Positions 26,613 to 35,317 of a DNA stretch of 64,000 nucleotides are shown here, piece after piece. Numbering within the stretch: the first letter of the stretch is position 1; each line of letters starts with the position of its first letter. The stretch comes from Salinicola salarius (GTDB taxonomy: Bacteria > Pseudomonadota > Gammaproteobacteria > Pseudomonadales > Halomonadaceae). The notes under the pieces are model-generated. The model saw nothing but the letters and a program-made list of their open reading frames with translations, made no database searches and was not told the DNA's origin. The stretch spans positions 205,619 to 269,618 of the forward strand of contig NZ_PZJT01000001.1 of the NCBI RefSeq assembly GCF_003206135.1, written 5' to 3'. The translations under genes and the position numbers were made by a program.

Positions 26613-27740
26613 TCAGTCAAAGGTGACGATCTCGACCCAGTTGGCGTTTTTGCCGGTTGGCGCTTCGTCGACCCGGGTCAGCTCTCCTGTCTGCGGTGCA
26701 ATTCGGTAGAGGCCCACCTCATCGTCGAGCTGTCCCGAGACGACCATGAAGCGTCCGCTCGGGTCGATGTTGAAACCGCGCGGCTGTTTCTCTACCTCGG
26801 TGGTGCGCAGGAACGTCAATTTGCCGCTATCCGGATCAGCCTCGAAGGCACTGATGCGGCTGCGCGTACGCTCGCTGATATAGACGAAGCGGCCGTCCGG
26901 CGTCGTGTGGATGTCCGCCGCCCAGATACGTGGCGTGTCGTCACCGGCGGGAATGTCCTCGCGGGCCATGCCGCGAATCAGCTTCGAGGACGCTGGAACG
27001 CCCGTTGCCGTGCCCAGTGCGGTGAGCTGACCGCTCTGCTCGTCGTAGGCGTAAGTCGTGACTGCACCGGAAAATTCCCCCAATACATAGACGAAGCGTC
27101 CATCGGGCGAGAACACGAAGTGACGCGGCCCGGTCTGAGACGGGGTCGACACCGCGGCCGGCGACAACGGGGACAGCTTTCCGCTTGCGCCATCGAAGCG
27201 GTACTGCACGAGCTGGTCCTCGCCCAGGTTGGTGGCGTAGGCGAAACGACCGTCAGGCGAGGCGTGCATGGCGTGCGCGCGCTGGCCCGTCGGCAGCGTC
27301 GCCTGAGCATCACCGACCACGCCTCGTGCATCGACAGGACTGACGCTGAGCAGATCATCGCTATAGGAGGCGGCAAACAGGTAGCGACCACTGGGGTCGA
27401 CGTCCACGTTCGCCATGCTGGCCGGCAGAGAACCCGCGCCCTGACGGCTCAACTCGCCGTTGGTGGGGTCGAGACGAAAGCTCACTACCTGGGGAGGTTC
27501 ATTGCGCAGCGTCGCATAGAGATGAAGATGATCGGGACTCAACGCCAACGGCATGACCTCGCCACCTGTCGGTGTCTTCGCCAGCGGCTCCAGCGCTCCC
27601 CGGTCGCGATCCAGGGAGTAGCTGGAGATGACGCCATCGCCCGCGTTCGAGACATAGACGTAAGTCGCCGCCTGAGCGGCAACCCCATGCAGCGTCAAAC
27701 AAAATCCGGCAGTTAGTGCAGCGAGCGTCGTCCGAGTCAT
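26613..27740 (-). CDS. Periplasmic lactonase family (beta-propeller, Pgl/YbhE-like)
   Basis: A 375-residue seven-bladed beta-propeller with a signal peptide (residues 1-25, ending GVAAQA-AT). Repeated blade signatures such as VDPSGRYLFAAS, ASPDGRFAYATN, FSPDGRFVYVLG and IDPSGRFMVVSG are visible. The cytoplasmic relatives hydrolyse 6-phosphogluconolactone; export to the periplasm instead suggests a gluconolactone or other sugar-lactone substrate, fitting the membrane-bound glucose dehydrogenase gene at 42781. This link is inference. It lies 116 bases downstream of the amidase on the same strand. Confidence 0.82.
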   Translation of the reverse strand: MTRTTLAALTAGFCLTLHGVAAQAATYVYVSNAGDGVISSYSLDRDRGALEPLAKTPTGGEVMPLALSPDHLHLYATLRNEPPQVVSFRLDPTNGELSRQGAGSLPASMANVDVDPSGRYLFAASYSDDLLSVSPVDARGVVGDAQATLPTGQRAHAMHASPDGRFAYATNLGEDQLVQYRFDGASGKLSPLSPAAVSTPSQTGPRHFVFSPDGRFVYVLGEFSGAVTTYAYDEQSGQLTALGTATGVPASSKLIRGMAREDIPAGDDTPRIWAADIHTTPDGRFVYISERTRSRISAFEADPDSGKLTFLRTTEVEKQPRGFNIDPSGRFMVVSGQLDDEVGLYRIAPQTGELTRVDEAPTGKNANWVEIVTFD

Positions 27741-27856
27741 TGGGTTTCATCCGTTCGGGTTGAATGTTTCGTCTATTCATTCAAGCTCAATTGTCATACA
27801 AACCCTATGCACCTTTGGTCGAGACAAGCGAGTCGAGCCAACTTGCAATCGTGTCG

Positions 27857-29272
27857 CTACAACTTCTGCGCGGGATCGGGCACGCGCGGAAACCGCGGCG
27901 GATGGGCTTTCATGTAGGCGTGACAGGCTCGCAGGACGCGGACATCATCGTGCTTGCCACCGGCGAGCTGGAACCCCACCGGCAGGCCGGATTCGGTGAA
28001 ACCGCAGGGAACGGACGCCGCCGGCTGCTGGCTCAGGTTGAACGGATAGGAGAATGGCGCCCACTCTTCCCAGTCGCGCATGCCGCTGCCGGGCGGGACT
28101 TCGTGACCCGCCTCGAACGGCTCGATCGGTACGGTCGGCGTCATCAACAGATGATAATCCTGATTGAAGCGCTCCAGGCCCTCGGTGAAATTGGCTCGGC
28201 GACCCAGCGCCTGGAACAGGTCGAGCGCGCTCCACTGCTGCGCGGTACGCGCATTGGCAACGAGGCCCGGATCGAGCTGTTCGCGCTGCCGGTCGCTGCA
28301 TTTCGACCAGAAATCCAGCGACGCGGTAAACCAGAGCTTCTGGAAGATATCGATCGGCGACTCGAACCCCGGGTGAATCTCCTCGACCTCGGCGCCAAGC
28401 TGCTCGAGATTGCGAGCCGCTTCGCGCACGCGAGCGGCGACTTGGTCATCGACCTCGGCATAGCCCAAGGTCGGCGAGTAGGCGATGCGCAGCCCGCGCA
28501 GATCCTTGCCGAGATCGGCCCCCCAATCCTCCGGCTGGCCCCGCGTGGCGTAAGGGTCACGATAGTCGTAGCGCCCGATCACGTTGAGCATGCGCACCGC
28601 GTCGTCGACGCTGCGGGTCAACGGGCCGATATGAGAGAGCGAAGGTTCTGTCGCCGGCGGCCATTGTGGTGTCCAGCCGTAGGTGGGCTTGAAGCCGAAG
28701 ACGCCGGTGAACGCGGCGGGAATGCGGATCGAGCCGCCGGAGTCGCCCCCCTGATGCAGCACGCCCATGTTGAGCGCGGCAGCGGCAGCGGCCCCGCCGG
28801 AAGACCCGCCCGGCGTCAGGCGCGTGTCCCATGGGTTGTAGCTCGCGCCAAATACCCGGTTGTCGGTCACCGCTTTCCAGCCGAATTCCGGCGTGTTGGT
28901 CTTGCCGAGAATCACCGCCCCGGCTTCGCGGAGCATGCGGGCCGGTGGGCAATCTTCCTTGCACGGCGCTTCCGATGTGGTCAGCGAGCCGCCGCGCGCC
29001 GGCATGCCGGCCACCTCGGCCAGATCCTTCATCGATACGGGAATGCCATCAATGGCGCTCAGGGGCTTGCCCTGCCCCCAGCGCCTGGCGGATGCCTTGG
29101 CGGCCTTTTCGGCCCCCTCGCGGTCGACATGAACGTAGGCGTTCACGGCGTCGTTGAAGCGGTCGATGCGATCGAGCGCCGCCCGAGTCGCCTCCAGCGG
29201 CGAGGCCTCGCCGGATCGATAGAGTTGCTCGAGCTTTCCCGCGTCCAGATTGCCAAGGTCAGTGTCGCTCAC
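27857..29272 (-). CDS. Amidase (amidase signature family)
   Basis: A 471-residue amidase-signature enzyme with the Ser-cisSer-Lys triad: lysine in IPVSMKDLAEV (about 82), first serine in GGSSGGAAAA (about 157) and nucleophile in GGDSGGSIRIPAAF (about 178). It starts with GTG at 29272, preceded by GGAGGAA. It hydrolyses an amide whose identity is not evident; it is not GatA, since gatB and gatC are absent. Single gene or first in a unit with the lactonase. Confidence 0.87.
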   Translation of the reverse strand: MSDTDLGNLDAGKLEQLYRSGEASPLEATRAALDRIDRFNDAVNAYVHVDREGAEKAAKASARRWGQGKPLSAIDGIPVSMKDLAEVAGMPARGGSLTTSEAPCKEDCPPARMLREAGAVILGKTNTPEFGWKAVTDNRVFGASYNPWDTRLTPGGSSGGAAAAAALNMGVLHQGGDSGGSIRIPAAFTGVFGFKPTYGWTPQWPPATEPSLSHIGPLTRSVDDAVRMLNVIGRYDYRDPYATRGQPEDWGADLGKDLRGLRIAYSPTLGYAEVDDQVAARVREAARNLEQLGAEVEEIHPGFESPIDIFQKLWFTASLDFWSKCSDRQREQLDPGLVANARTAQQWSALDLFQALGRRANFTEGLERFNQDYHLLMTPTVPIEPFEAGHEVPPGSGMRDWEEWAPFSYPFNLSQQPAASVPCGFTESGLPVGFQLAGGKHDDVRVLRACHAYMKAHPPRFPRVPDPAQKL

Positions 29273-29377
29273 GATTCCTCCACGTCCTGTGGTACGAGTT
29301 TCATGCCACCAAGGTTAGTCTGCGTCCTGAAAAGCGCGCAACGTCGCTACCGGAAGGATGTAGTGACTTTCAGCACG

Positions 29378-29701
29378 TCAGAAATCATGCTCGGCCTCGG
29401 ACGGAGAGGGCGATGCGGCGTTCATGCGCTGCAGGTGCAGGCGCCGAAGCAGGCGAATGACCGGACGAATCAACATCTCGATACTGCCGATCACGAACAG
29501 CCAGGTACCGGCATACGTCAGGGAGTCGTAGAAGAAGAAAATGCTGCCGATCACGAACCAGATACCGATCAGAATATCGTTGACGATGCTCACGACTTCA
29601 TAGCGCTGGCGAATGACCAGCTCATCCCGGCCGAAGTGAAGAGTCAGTGGTTCATTGGCGCTGTTTGAATGGGCGTCACGCTGTCGTGTCCTCTCGTTCA
29701 T
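29378..29701 (-). CDS. YrhK-domain membrane protein
   Basis: A 107-residue protein with a charged N-terminus, two membrane helices (about residues 40-60 and 63-80) and the YrhK-type core QRYEVVSIVNDILIGIWFVIGSIFFFY. The C-terminus is rich in Arg then acidic. Function is unknown. ATG at 29701 is chosen over an in-frame GTG at 29731, which has no ribosome-binding site. It is divergent from zwf. Confidence 0.72.
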   Translation of the reverse strand: MNERTRQRDAHSNSANEPLTLHFGRDELVIRQRYEVVSIVNDILIGIWFVIGSIFFFYDSLTYAGTWLFVIGSIEMLIRPVIRLLRRLHLQRMNAASPSPSEAEHDF

Positions 29702-29874
29702 GTCACTTTCGCTCCCTTCGAGATTGATCACGACATTCTGGTTCAGCCCACCGTGCTCCGCAAAGGCAGCGCCCGGCTCGAAGCGGATTCACTGGCTCCC
29801 GTGCGGATTGTCTTCCATGATGAAGTCGAACGAGACGACCTGCTCCGGCAACCGACATGAAGAGGTGAAAGTCC

Positions 29875-31461
29875 GTGTCCCATTCGATGCAAGCGCAGTA
29901 CGAGCAGACGCCAGCGGCCGACAACACCACGATGTTCGTCTTCGGTGCCGGCGGCGATCTGGTGAAACGGCTGCTGATTCCTTCGCTCTACAATCTGGAC
30001 CGGGATCAGCTGATCGATCCCGACATGCGGATCGTCGGCGTCGATCTCGCCGAGCATGACGACGCGGGATTTCGCGCCCATCTCAAGCAGTTCATTGCCG
30101 ACAAGGCCGCCGATCACCACTCGGAAGGCCGCGGCAGCGCACTGGACGAATCGCGCTGGAGCGAATTCGAGCAGCGGCTCCATTATCTGCAGGGCGACTT
30201 CACCGACGAGGCGATTTACCGCCAGATCGAGGACGCGATTGCGTCATCCGACAGCGGCAATGCGATCTTCTATTGCGCGACCGCGTCCCGCTTCTTTGGC
30301 GAGATCGCCAGGCAACTGGGCCAGGCCGGATTACTGACGGAGCAAGGCGGAAACTACCGCCGGGTCATCGTCGAAAAGCCGTTCGGCCACGATCTCGAAT
30401 CGGCCCAGGCATTGAATGCCGAGCTGCTCGACGTGATGCGGGAAGACCAGATCTACCGGATCGATCATTTTCTCGGCAAGGAGACGGTTCAGAACATCCT
30501 CGTCGCCCGCTTCGCCAACGTGCTGTTCGAACCATTCTGGAACAATCACTACATCGACCATATCCAGATCACCGCCGCGGAAACGGTCGGCGTCGAAGAG
30601 CGGGCCGCTTTCTACGACAAGGCCGGGGCCATGCGCGACATGGTGCCCAATCACCTGTTCCAGTTGCTTGCCATGGTCGCCATCGAACCCCCGGCCGCGT
30701 TCGGCGCCGATGCCCTGCGCAGCGAGAAGTCGAAGGTGCTGGGCGCCATTCGCCCCTGGACGATGGAAGAGGCCGCTCACAACTCGGCGCGCGGACGCTA
30801 CGAGGCCGGCAAGCTGGGCGATCGTGAGGTGCCCGGCTACCTCGAGGAGCCAGGCGTCGACGCCGACAGCCGGACCGAAACCTTCGTCGCCATGAAAGTG
30901 ATGGTCGACAACTGGCGCTGGATCGGCGTGCCGTTCTATCTGCGGACCGGCAAGCGCATGAGCGCGCGGGATACCGAGATCGCGATCTGCTTCAAGCCGG
31001 CGCCCTACGCGCAGTTTCGCAATACCGACGTGGAGCGGATGGCCTCCAACTGGCTGATCATCCAGATCCAGCCCAACGAAGGCATGTGGTTCGACTTCCA
31101 GGCCAAAAGACCGGGGCCGGAACTCGCCATGGATACGGTCAAGATGGGCTTCGCCTACAAGGATTTCTTCGACCTGCCGGCGGTCACCGGCTACGAGACC
31201 TTGATCTACGACTGCCTGACCGGCGATCAGATGCTGTTCCAGCGCGCCGACACCATCGAGAACGGCTGGCGCGCCGTGCAGCCGTTTCTGGAGGCCTGGT
31301 CCCGTGAGCCCGGGATCGAAGGCTACCCCGCCGGCACCGACGGTCCCAGCGGTGCCCACGAACTGATCCAGCGCGACGGCCGCCTATGGCACAAGGTCGG
31401 CGAACCCACCGGTCCCGGCGTGGCGCCAGTGCCGAAGCGTAGCGAAAAGCCGGCGTCATGA
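29875..31461 (+). CDS. zwf: Glucose-6-phosphate 1-dehydrogenase
   Basis: A 528-residue G6PDH: the NADP motif FGAGGDLVKRLL at about 23-34, the EKPFGHDL block and the substrate motif RIDHFLGKE with the catalytic histidine. It oxidises glucose-6-phosphate to 6-phosphogluconolactone, entry to the Entner-Doudoroff or pentose pathway. The start is GTG at 29875 with GAGGTG 7 bases upstream; ATG at 29887 is an alternative. Somewhat longer than E. coli Zwf (491 residues). No pgl, edd or eda neighbour. Confidence 0.93.
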   Translation: MSHSMQAQYEQTPAADNTTMFVFGAGGDLVKRLLIPSLYNLDRDQLIDPDMRIVGVDLAEHDDAGFRAHLKQFIADKAADHHSEGRGSALDESRWSEFEQRLHYLQGDFTDEAIYRQIEDAIASSDSGNAIFYCATASRFFGEIARQLGQAGLLTEQGGNYRRVIVEKPFGHDLESAQALNAELLDVMREDQIYRIDHFLGKETVQNILVARFANVLFEPFWNNHYIDHIQITAAETVGVEERAAFYDKAGAMRDMVPNHLFQLLAMVAIEPPAAFGADALRSEKSKVLGAIRPWTMEEAAHNSARGRYEAGKLGDREVPGYLEEPGVDADSRTETFVAMKVMVDNWRWIGVPFYLRTGKRMSARDTEIAICFKPAPYAQFRNTDVERMASNWLIIQIQPNEGMWFDFQAKRPGPELAMDTVKMGFAYKDFFDLPAVTGYETLIYDCLTGDQMLFQRADTIENGWRAVQPFLEAWSREPGIEGYPAGTDGPSGAHELIQRDGRLWHKVGEPTGPGVAPVPKRSEKPAS

Positions 31462-31467
31462 ACTGCG

Positions 31468-31491
31468 GCGCTCGGCGAAGCCGCCGAGCGC
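31468..31491. terminator. Bidirectional hairpin between zwf and eutC
   Basis: A perfect 10-bp stem GCGCTCGGCG / CGCCGAGCGC with a 4-base loop between convergent genes. It starts 7 bases after the zwf stop and ends 21 bases before that of eutC. No long T-tract. Confidence 0.65.
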
Positions 31492-31512
31492 TTCACACGC
31501 CTTTCGAACGTC

Positions 31513-32460
31513 TCAGGACACCAGCCGTCCCAGCGCAAACCCGGCGATGGCGGTGTCCTGCACGCCGGTACCGGTGAGATCGCAGACGGTAATCTGCGAG
31601 TCCGTCGTGCGCAGGCTCTTGCCGGACGCGATCACCTTGCCCAGCTCGTTGACAGTGAACGGCGGCTGGTGGCCGGCGTAGGCCTTGAGCTCACCGTTGC
31701 TCTCGCTCTGGGTGCGGGTATCGGCGACGAAATGATCGGCCCGCTCCAGCACCGAACTATCGAGTTCGCGCTTCTCCGGGCTATCGGAGCCCATGGCGGT
31801 GACATGGACGCCCGCGCGCAGATGCTCGCCGCTCAACAGCGGCTCCCGCGACGGCGTGGTAGTGACGACGATGTCCGCTTCGCGGCAGGCGTCGGCGATA
31901 TCGGTATGCACCGCCACGGTCAGCCCGTACGTTTGCTGCATCCGCGCCGCGTAGGCTTCGGTCTTCTTCACGTCCCGCGCCCAGACATCCAGCGTGTCGA
32001 TGTCTCGTACCAGCTTGAGCGCGGCGACCTGCAGTTCCGCCTGCAACCCGGCCCCCAGCACGGTGACGCGCTTGCTGTCGGCGCGGGAAAGATGCTTCGC
32101 GGCGATGGCCCCGGCCAGCGCGGTGCGAATATCGGTGAGATAGCCTTCGTCGAACAGCACCGCCTCGACCAGCCCGGTCTTCGCCGAGAACACAATCATC
32201 AGGCCGTTGAGGCTCGGCAGCCCCAGTTTCGGATTGTCGAAGAAGCCCGGGCTGACCTTGATCGCGAAGCGCGAGTTGCCCTTGATATGTGCAGTCTTGA
32301 CGTCGACCTCGCCGTTGGCCTCCTCGATTGCCATCGACAGAATTGGCGGCTGGACGACATTGCCCTCGCCCAGCGCGCGAAAGCCGGCTTCGACGGCTTC
32401 AAGAGCGGCATGATCGAGCGTGACGACGTTCTGAATCTGTTCGCGGTTGTAGAGTTCCAT
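31513..32460 (-). CDS. eutC: Ectoine utilisation protein EutC (ornithine cyclodeaminase family)
   Basis: A 315-residue protein of the ornithine cyclodeaminase/mu-crystallin family with the NAD motif VTVLGAGLQAELQ at about 132-144 and the RTALAGAIAAKHLSR segment. In ectoine clusters it accompanies EutB and is linked to hydroxyectoine use, although its exact reaction is not settled. The start at 32460 has CAGGAG about 9 bases upstream. Last gene of the cluster, 50 bases after eutB. Confidence 0.87.
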   Translation of the reverse strand: MELYNREQIQNVVTLDHAALEAVEAGFRALGEGNVVQPPILSMAIEEANGEVDVKTAHIKGNSRFAIKVSPGFFDNPKLGLPSLNGLMIVFSAKTGLVEAVLFDEGYLTDIRTALAGAIAAKHLSRADSKRVTVLGAGLQAELQVAALKLVRDIDTLDVWARDVKKTEAYAARMQQTYGLTVAVHTDIADACREADIVVTTTPSREPLLSGEHLRAGVHVTAMGSDSPEKRELDSSVLERADHFVADTRTQSESNGELKAYAGHQPPFTVNELGKVIASGKSLRTTDSQITVCDLTGTGVQDTAIAGFALGRLVS

Positions 32461-32510
32461 CGCAGTGGCTCCTGATTCCATTCGTTCGAATTCGTTTGTT
32501 GTCCGGACCT

Positions 32511-33497
32511 TCAGCGTTCCGGATAGTCGATCAGTGTCCTCGCCCGCATCAACGTCTCGGCATCCACACCATTGCCCGAGACGATTAGCGCCACCTTTTC
32601 GCCACGGATATCGATGGTGTGCTCTTCGATGGCGGCGAGCCCGACCACCGCAGCGCCTTCGACCAGCATCTTCTCCTGCTCGAAGAAATGAAGCATGGCG
32701 CGGGCAATGGCCGCTTCCGAGACCTGGTGGTGATCGTCCATCACCTCGCGGACCAGCTCGAAGGTGCAGCGGTTGTCGAGACCGATCCCGCCGCCCAGCG
32801 AATCCGCCAGCGATGCCTCCTCCTCGACCTCGACGGGCTTGCCGGCGGCCAGGCTCTCGATCATCGCCGCGCCCACGAGCATGCTCACGCCGGTGACTCG
32901 TACCTTCGGATTGATGCCCTTCACCGCGCGACCGATGCCGCCCAGCAGGCCGCCGCCAGAGAGCCCGATCAGCACCCGGTCCAATTCGGGAAGATCTTCC
33001 ATCAGTTCGAGGCCGATGGTGCCCTGGCCGGCCGCGATCAACGGATCGTCGAAGGGCTCGATCAGCGCCATGCCCTCCTCGCTCACCAGCCGTCGTGCCT
33101 CGACGAAAGCATCGTCCTGGGAACGGCCGATCACGCGGGCTTCGGCGCCCAGCGCCTCGATGGCGGCCACCTTGTTGGCCGGCACCAGTTCGGAGACGCA
33201 GATGATCGCGCGGGCACCGAGACGCTTCGCGGCCCACGCCACCGCGCGACCGTGATTGCCGGTGGAGGCCGTGGTCACGCCGCGCTCGAGCTGCGCGGGC
33301 GACAGCGACGCGATCTTGTTGAGCGCGCCCCTGAGCTTGAACGCCCCGCTCGGCTGCAGCGTCTCGAGTTTCAGATAGACTTCGGCATCGAATCTCGCCG
33401 ACAGGCTCTGGGAGAGAATCAGCGGCGTGCGCATTGCCTGGCCGGCGATACGGCTTCGGGCCAGGTAGATGTCATGAAGCGTGACGGGGTCGGACAT
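32511..33497 (-). CDS. eutB: Hydroxyectoine utilisation dehydratase EutB (threonine/serine dehydratase family)
   Basis: A 328-residue fold-type II PLP enzyme: the Schiff-base lysine in LQPSGAFKLRGALNK (about 54), the STGNHGRAVAWAA loop, and the phosphate-binding GLSGGGLLGGI. The position between doeD and eutC identifies it as EutB rather than a housekeeping threonine dehydratase. It is thought to act on a hydroxylated intermediate of hydroxyectoine breakdown; EutA, the third partner in some species, is absent here. Confidence 0.86.
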   Translation of the reverse strand: MSDPVTLHDIYLARSRIAGQAMRTPLILSQSLSARFDAEVYLKLETLQPSGAFKLRGALNKIASLSPAQLERGVTTASTGNHGRAVAWAAKRLGARAIICVSELVPANKVAAIEALGAEARVIGRSQDDAFVEARRLVSEEGMALIEPFDDPLIAAGQGTIGLELMEDLPELDRVLIGLSGGGLLGGIGRAVKGINPKVRVTGVSMLVGAAMIESLAAGKPVEVEEEASLADSLGGGIGLDNRCTFELVREVMDDHHQVSEAAIARAMLHFFEQEKMLVEGAAVVGLAAIEEHTIDIRGEKVALIVSGNGVDAETLMRARTLIDYPER

Positions 33498-33527
33498 CGT
33501 TGGGGAATCCCGGTTGGTAAGACAAGT

Positions 33528-33557
33528 GCGGCAGAGTGGATCTCTCCACCCTGCCGC
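33528..33557 (-). terminator. Hairpin between doeD and eutB
   Basis: A stem of 12 paired bases with one mismatch (GCGGCAG-A-GTGGA / TCCAC-C-CTGCCGC) and a 4-base loop, 30 bases upstream of the eutB start. It could attenuate or process the doeD-eutB transcript. No clear T-tract. Confidence 0.5.
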
Positions 33558-33583
33558 AGGCTTGTCGTGTCATCAAGATGATA

Positions 33584-33630
33584 TGGCTATGGCAAGACGA
33601 TGTGGCTATGGCAAGACGATGTGGCGATGG
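33584..33630. repeat. 19-bp tandem repeat between doeD and eutB
   Basis: Two exact copies of TGGCTATGGCAAGACGATG (33584-33602 and 33603-33621) followed by a partial third. It lies directly after the doeD stop in transcription order. Confidence 0.8.
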
Positions 33631-33637
33631 CTTCGAC

Positions 33638-35038
33638 TTAGCCCTTGAGATCACCGCTACGCGTCAGCTCGTCGGTCACCTTGTCGATGGCACGCTTGGC
33701 GCGGGCGATCACTTCGTCAACCTGGCCGCGGTCGATCACCAGCGGCGGCGCGAAGCCGAGGATGTCGCCGTTGGGCATGGCGCGAGCGATCAGGTTCTCT
33801 TCCAGCGCTGCGGCGGCAACGCGCGCGCCGACCTTGAGCGACGGCTCGAACGGCGTGTATTCGCCCTTGGTGGGCGCGAATTCCAGCGCGGCCATCAGCC
33901 CTTCGCCGCGGACATCACCGACCAGCGGATGCTCGCCGAAGGTCTTCTTGAGCTGGGCGTTGAAGTAGGCGCCGGTTTCGGTGGCGTTGCCCACCAGGTT
34001 CTCGCGTTCGATGATGTCCAGGTTGGCCATCGCGGCGGCGGCGCCCAGCGGGTGGCCGGAGTAGGTCCAGCCGTGGCCGATCGGGCCATATTCGCCGGTG
34101 CCGTCTTCCAGCACTTTCCATACCCGTTCGCCGACGATCACGCCGGAAAGCGGCTGGTAGGCGCTGGTCAGCCCCTTGGCGATGGTCACCAGATCCGGCT
34201 GGATGCCGTAGTGCTGGAAGCCGAATTCGCTGCCCAGACGGCCGAAGCCACTGACCACTTCATCGCAGATCAGCAGGATGTCGTGGCGCTTGAGCACGGC
34301 CTGAATCTCGTCCCAGTAGCCTTCCGGCGGCGGAATGATGCCACCGGTTCCCAGCACCGGCTCGCCGATGAAGGCGCCGATGGTGTCCGGCCCTTCGCGC
34401 TGGATCATCGCTTCGAGCTGCTGGGCGCAGTAGGCGGAGAATTCGCGCTCGCTCATGTCGCCGCGCTCGCGCCGATAGTAATAAGGCGCCTTGGTATGCA
34501 GCACGCCGTCGATCGGCAGATCGAAATGCTGGTGGAACGCCGGCAGGCCGGTGAGCGAACCGGCAGCGATGCTGGAGCCGTGATAGCCACGCTGGCGCGC
34601 GATGATCTTTTTCTTCTTCGGCTGGCCGATGACGTTGTGGTAGTAGCGAACCAGCTTGATCTGGGTCTCGTTGGCGTCGCTGCCGGAGAGGCCGTAGTAG
34701 ACCTTGTTCAAGCCGTTGCCGGCGAGCTTGGCGATTCGCTCTGAGAGCGCGATCAGCGGCTCGTTGGAGTGGCCGACATAGGTGTGGTAGTACGCCAGTT
34801 CCTTGGCCTGGGCGTAGATCGCCTCGGCGATCTCGGTGCGCCCGTAGCCGATGTTGACGCAATAGAGCCCGGCGAAGGCATCGATCATCTCGCGGCCATC
34901 GCGATCGACGATGGAGATTCCCTTGCCACCGGTGATGACGCGCCCCGGCGCATCGCCCTGAGCGTAATCGCGCAGATGGGTGGACGCATGGAAAACGTGG
35001 CGGCGATCGTTGTCGATCAGGGTACAAGTATCGGTCAT
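33638..35038 (-). CDS. doeD: Diaminobutyrate transaminase DoeD (class III aminotransferase)
   Basis: A 466-residue class III PLP aminotransferase: [11 protein letters not shown] near 258 (cofactor aspartate), the lysine in [13 protein letters not shown] (about 287) and [16 protein letters not shown]. In ectoine degradation DoeD converts L-2,4-diaminobutyrate to aspartate 4-semialdehyde. The start at 35038 has AAGGAAA upstream. It lies downstream of doeC across a 278-bp gap filled by a large inverted repeat. Confidence 0.9.
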   Translation of the reverse strand: MTDTCTLIDNDRRHVFHASTHLRDYAQGDAPGRVITGGKGISIVDRDGREMIDAFAGLYCVNIGYGRTEIAEAIYAQAKELAYYHTYVGHSNEPLIALSERIAKLAGNGLNKVYYGLSGSDANETQIKLVRYYHNVIGQPKKKKIIARQRGYHGSSIAAGSLTGLPAFHQHFDLPIDGVLHTKAPYYYRRERGDMSEREFSAYCAQQLEAMIQREGPDTIGAFIGEPVLGTGGIIPPPEGYWDEIQAVLKRHDILLICDEVVSGFGRLGSEFGFQHYGIQPDLVTIAKGLTSAYQPLSGVIVGERVWKVLEDGTGEYGPIGHGWTYSGHPLGAAAAMANLDIIERENLVGNATETGAYFNAQLKKTFGEHPLVGDVRGEGLMAALEFAPTKGEYTPFEPSLKVGARVAAAALEENLIARAMPNGDILGFAPPLVIDRGQVDEVIARAKRAIDKVTDELTRSGDLKG

Positions 35039-35194
35039 ACGATTTCCTTACCGAAAAAGGGATGCTGCCGTGCTCGCACTATCGAGCGTTGTCGGGAACG
35101 GCAACAATCCGGGCGGGCGCAGCGATCGGAGCGATCCTTGTGTCATACCCGCGTCTAACACTTTATTTCGAAGCTAGTTGATTGCACGTTGGCT

Positions 35195-35317
35195 GAGGAG
35201 ACGAGCGAGCTAGCCTCTGACCAGGAGCGACCACCGGAGCCAGCGCAGTTGGCTTTAGCCAATGAGCATGGCGAGGGTGGTCGCGACACCGTCAGAGCGA
35301 CGCGCAGCCGTCTCCCC
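35195..35317. repeat. Large nested inverted repeat between doeC and doeD
   Basis: Successive complementary blocks face each other in nested order: GGAGACG (35197) with CGTCTCC (35309), CTCTGAC (35215) with GTCAGAG (35291), GCGACCACC (35227) with GGTGGTCGC (35276), and a central TTGGCTTTAGCCAA (35249-35262). The whole can fold into one long interrupted hairpin of about 120 nt. It touches the doeC stop codon. It might be a palindromic mobile repeat, an RNA processing or regulatory element, or a terminator. Confidence 0.7.

Noticed and set aside
27764..29668. 634-codon open frame on the plus strand opposite the amidase
   Set aside because: Shadow of the amidase gene; the amidase has an intact catalytic triad and a good ribosome-binding site.
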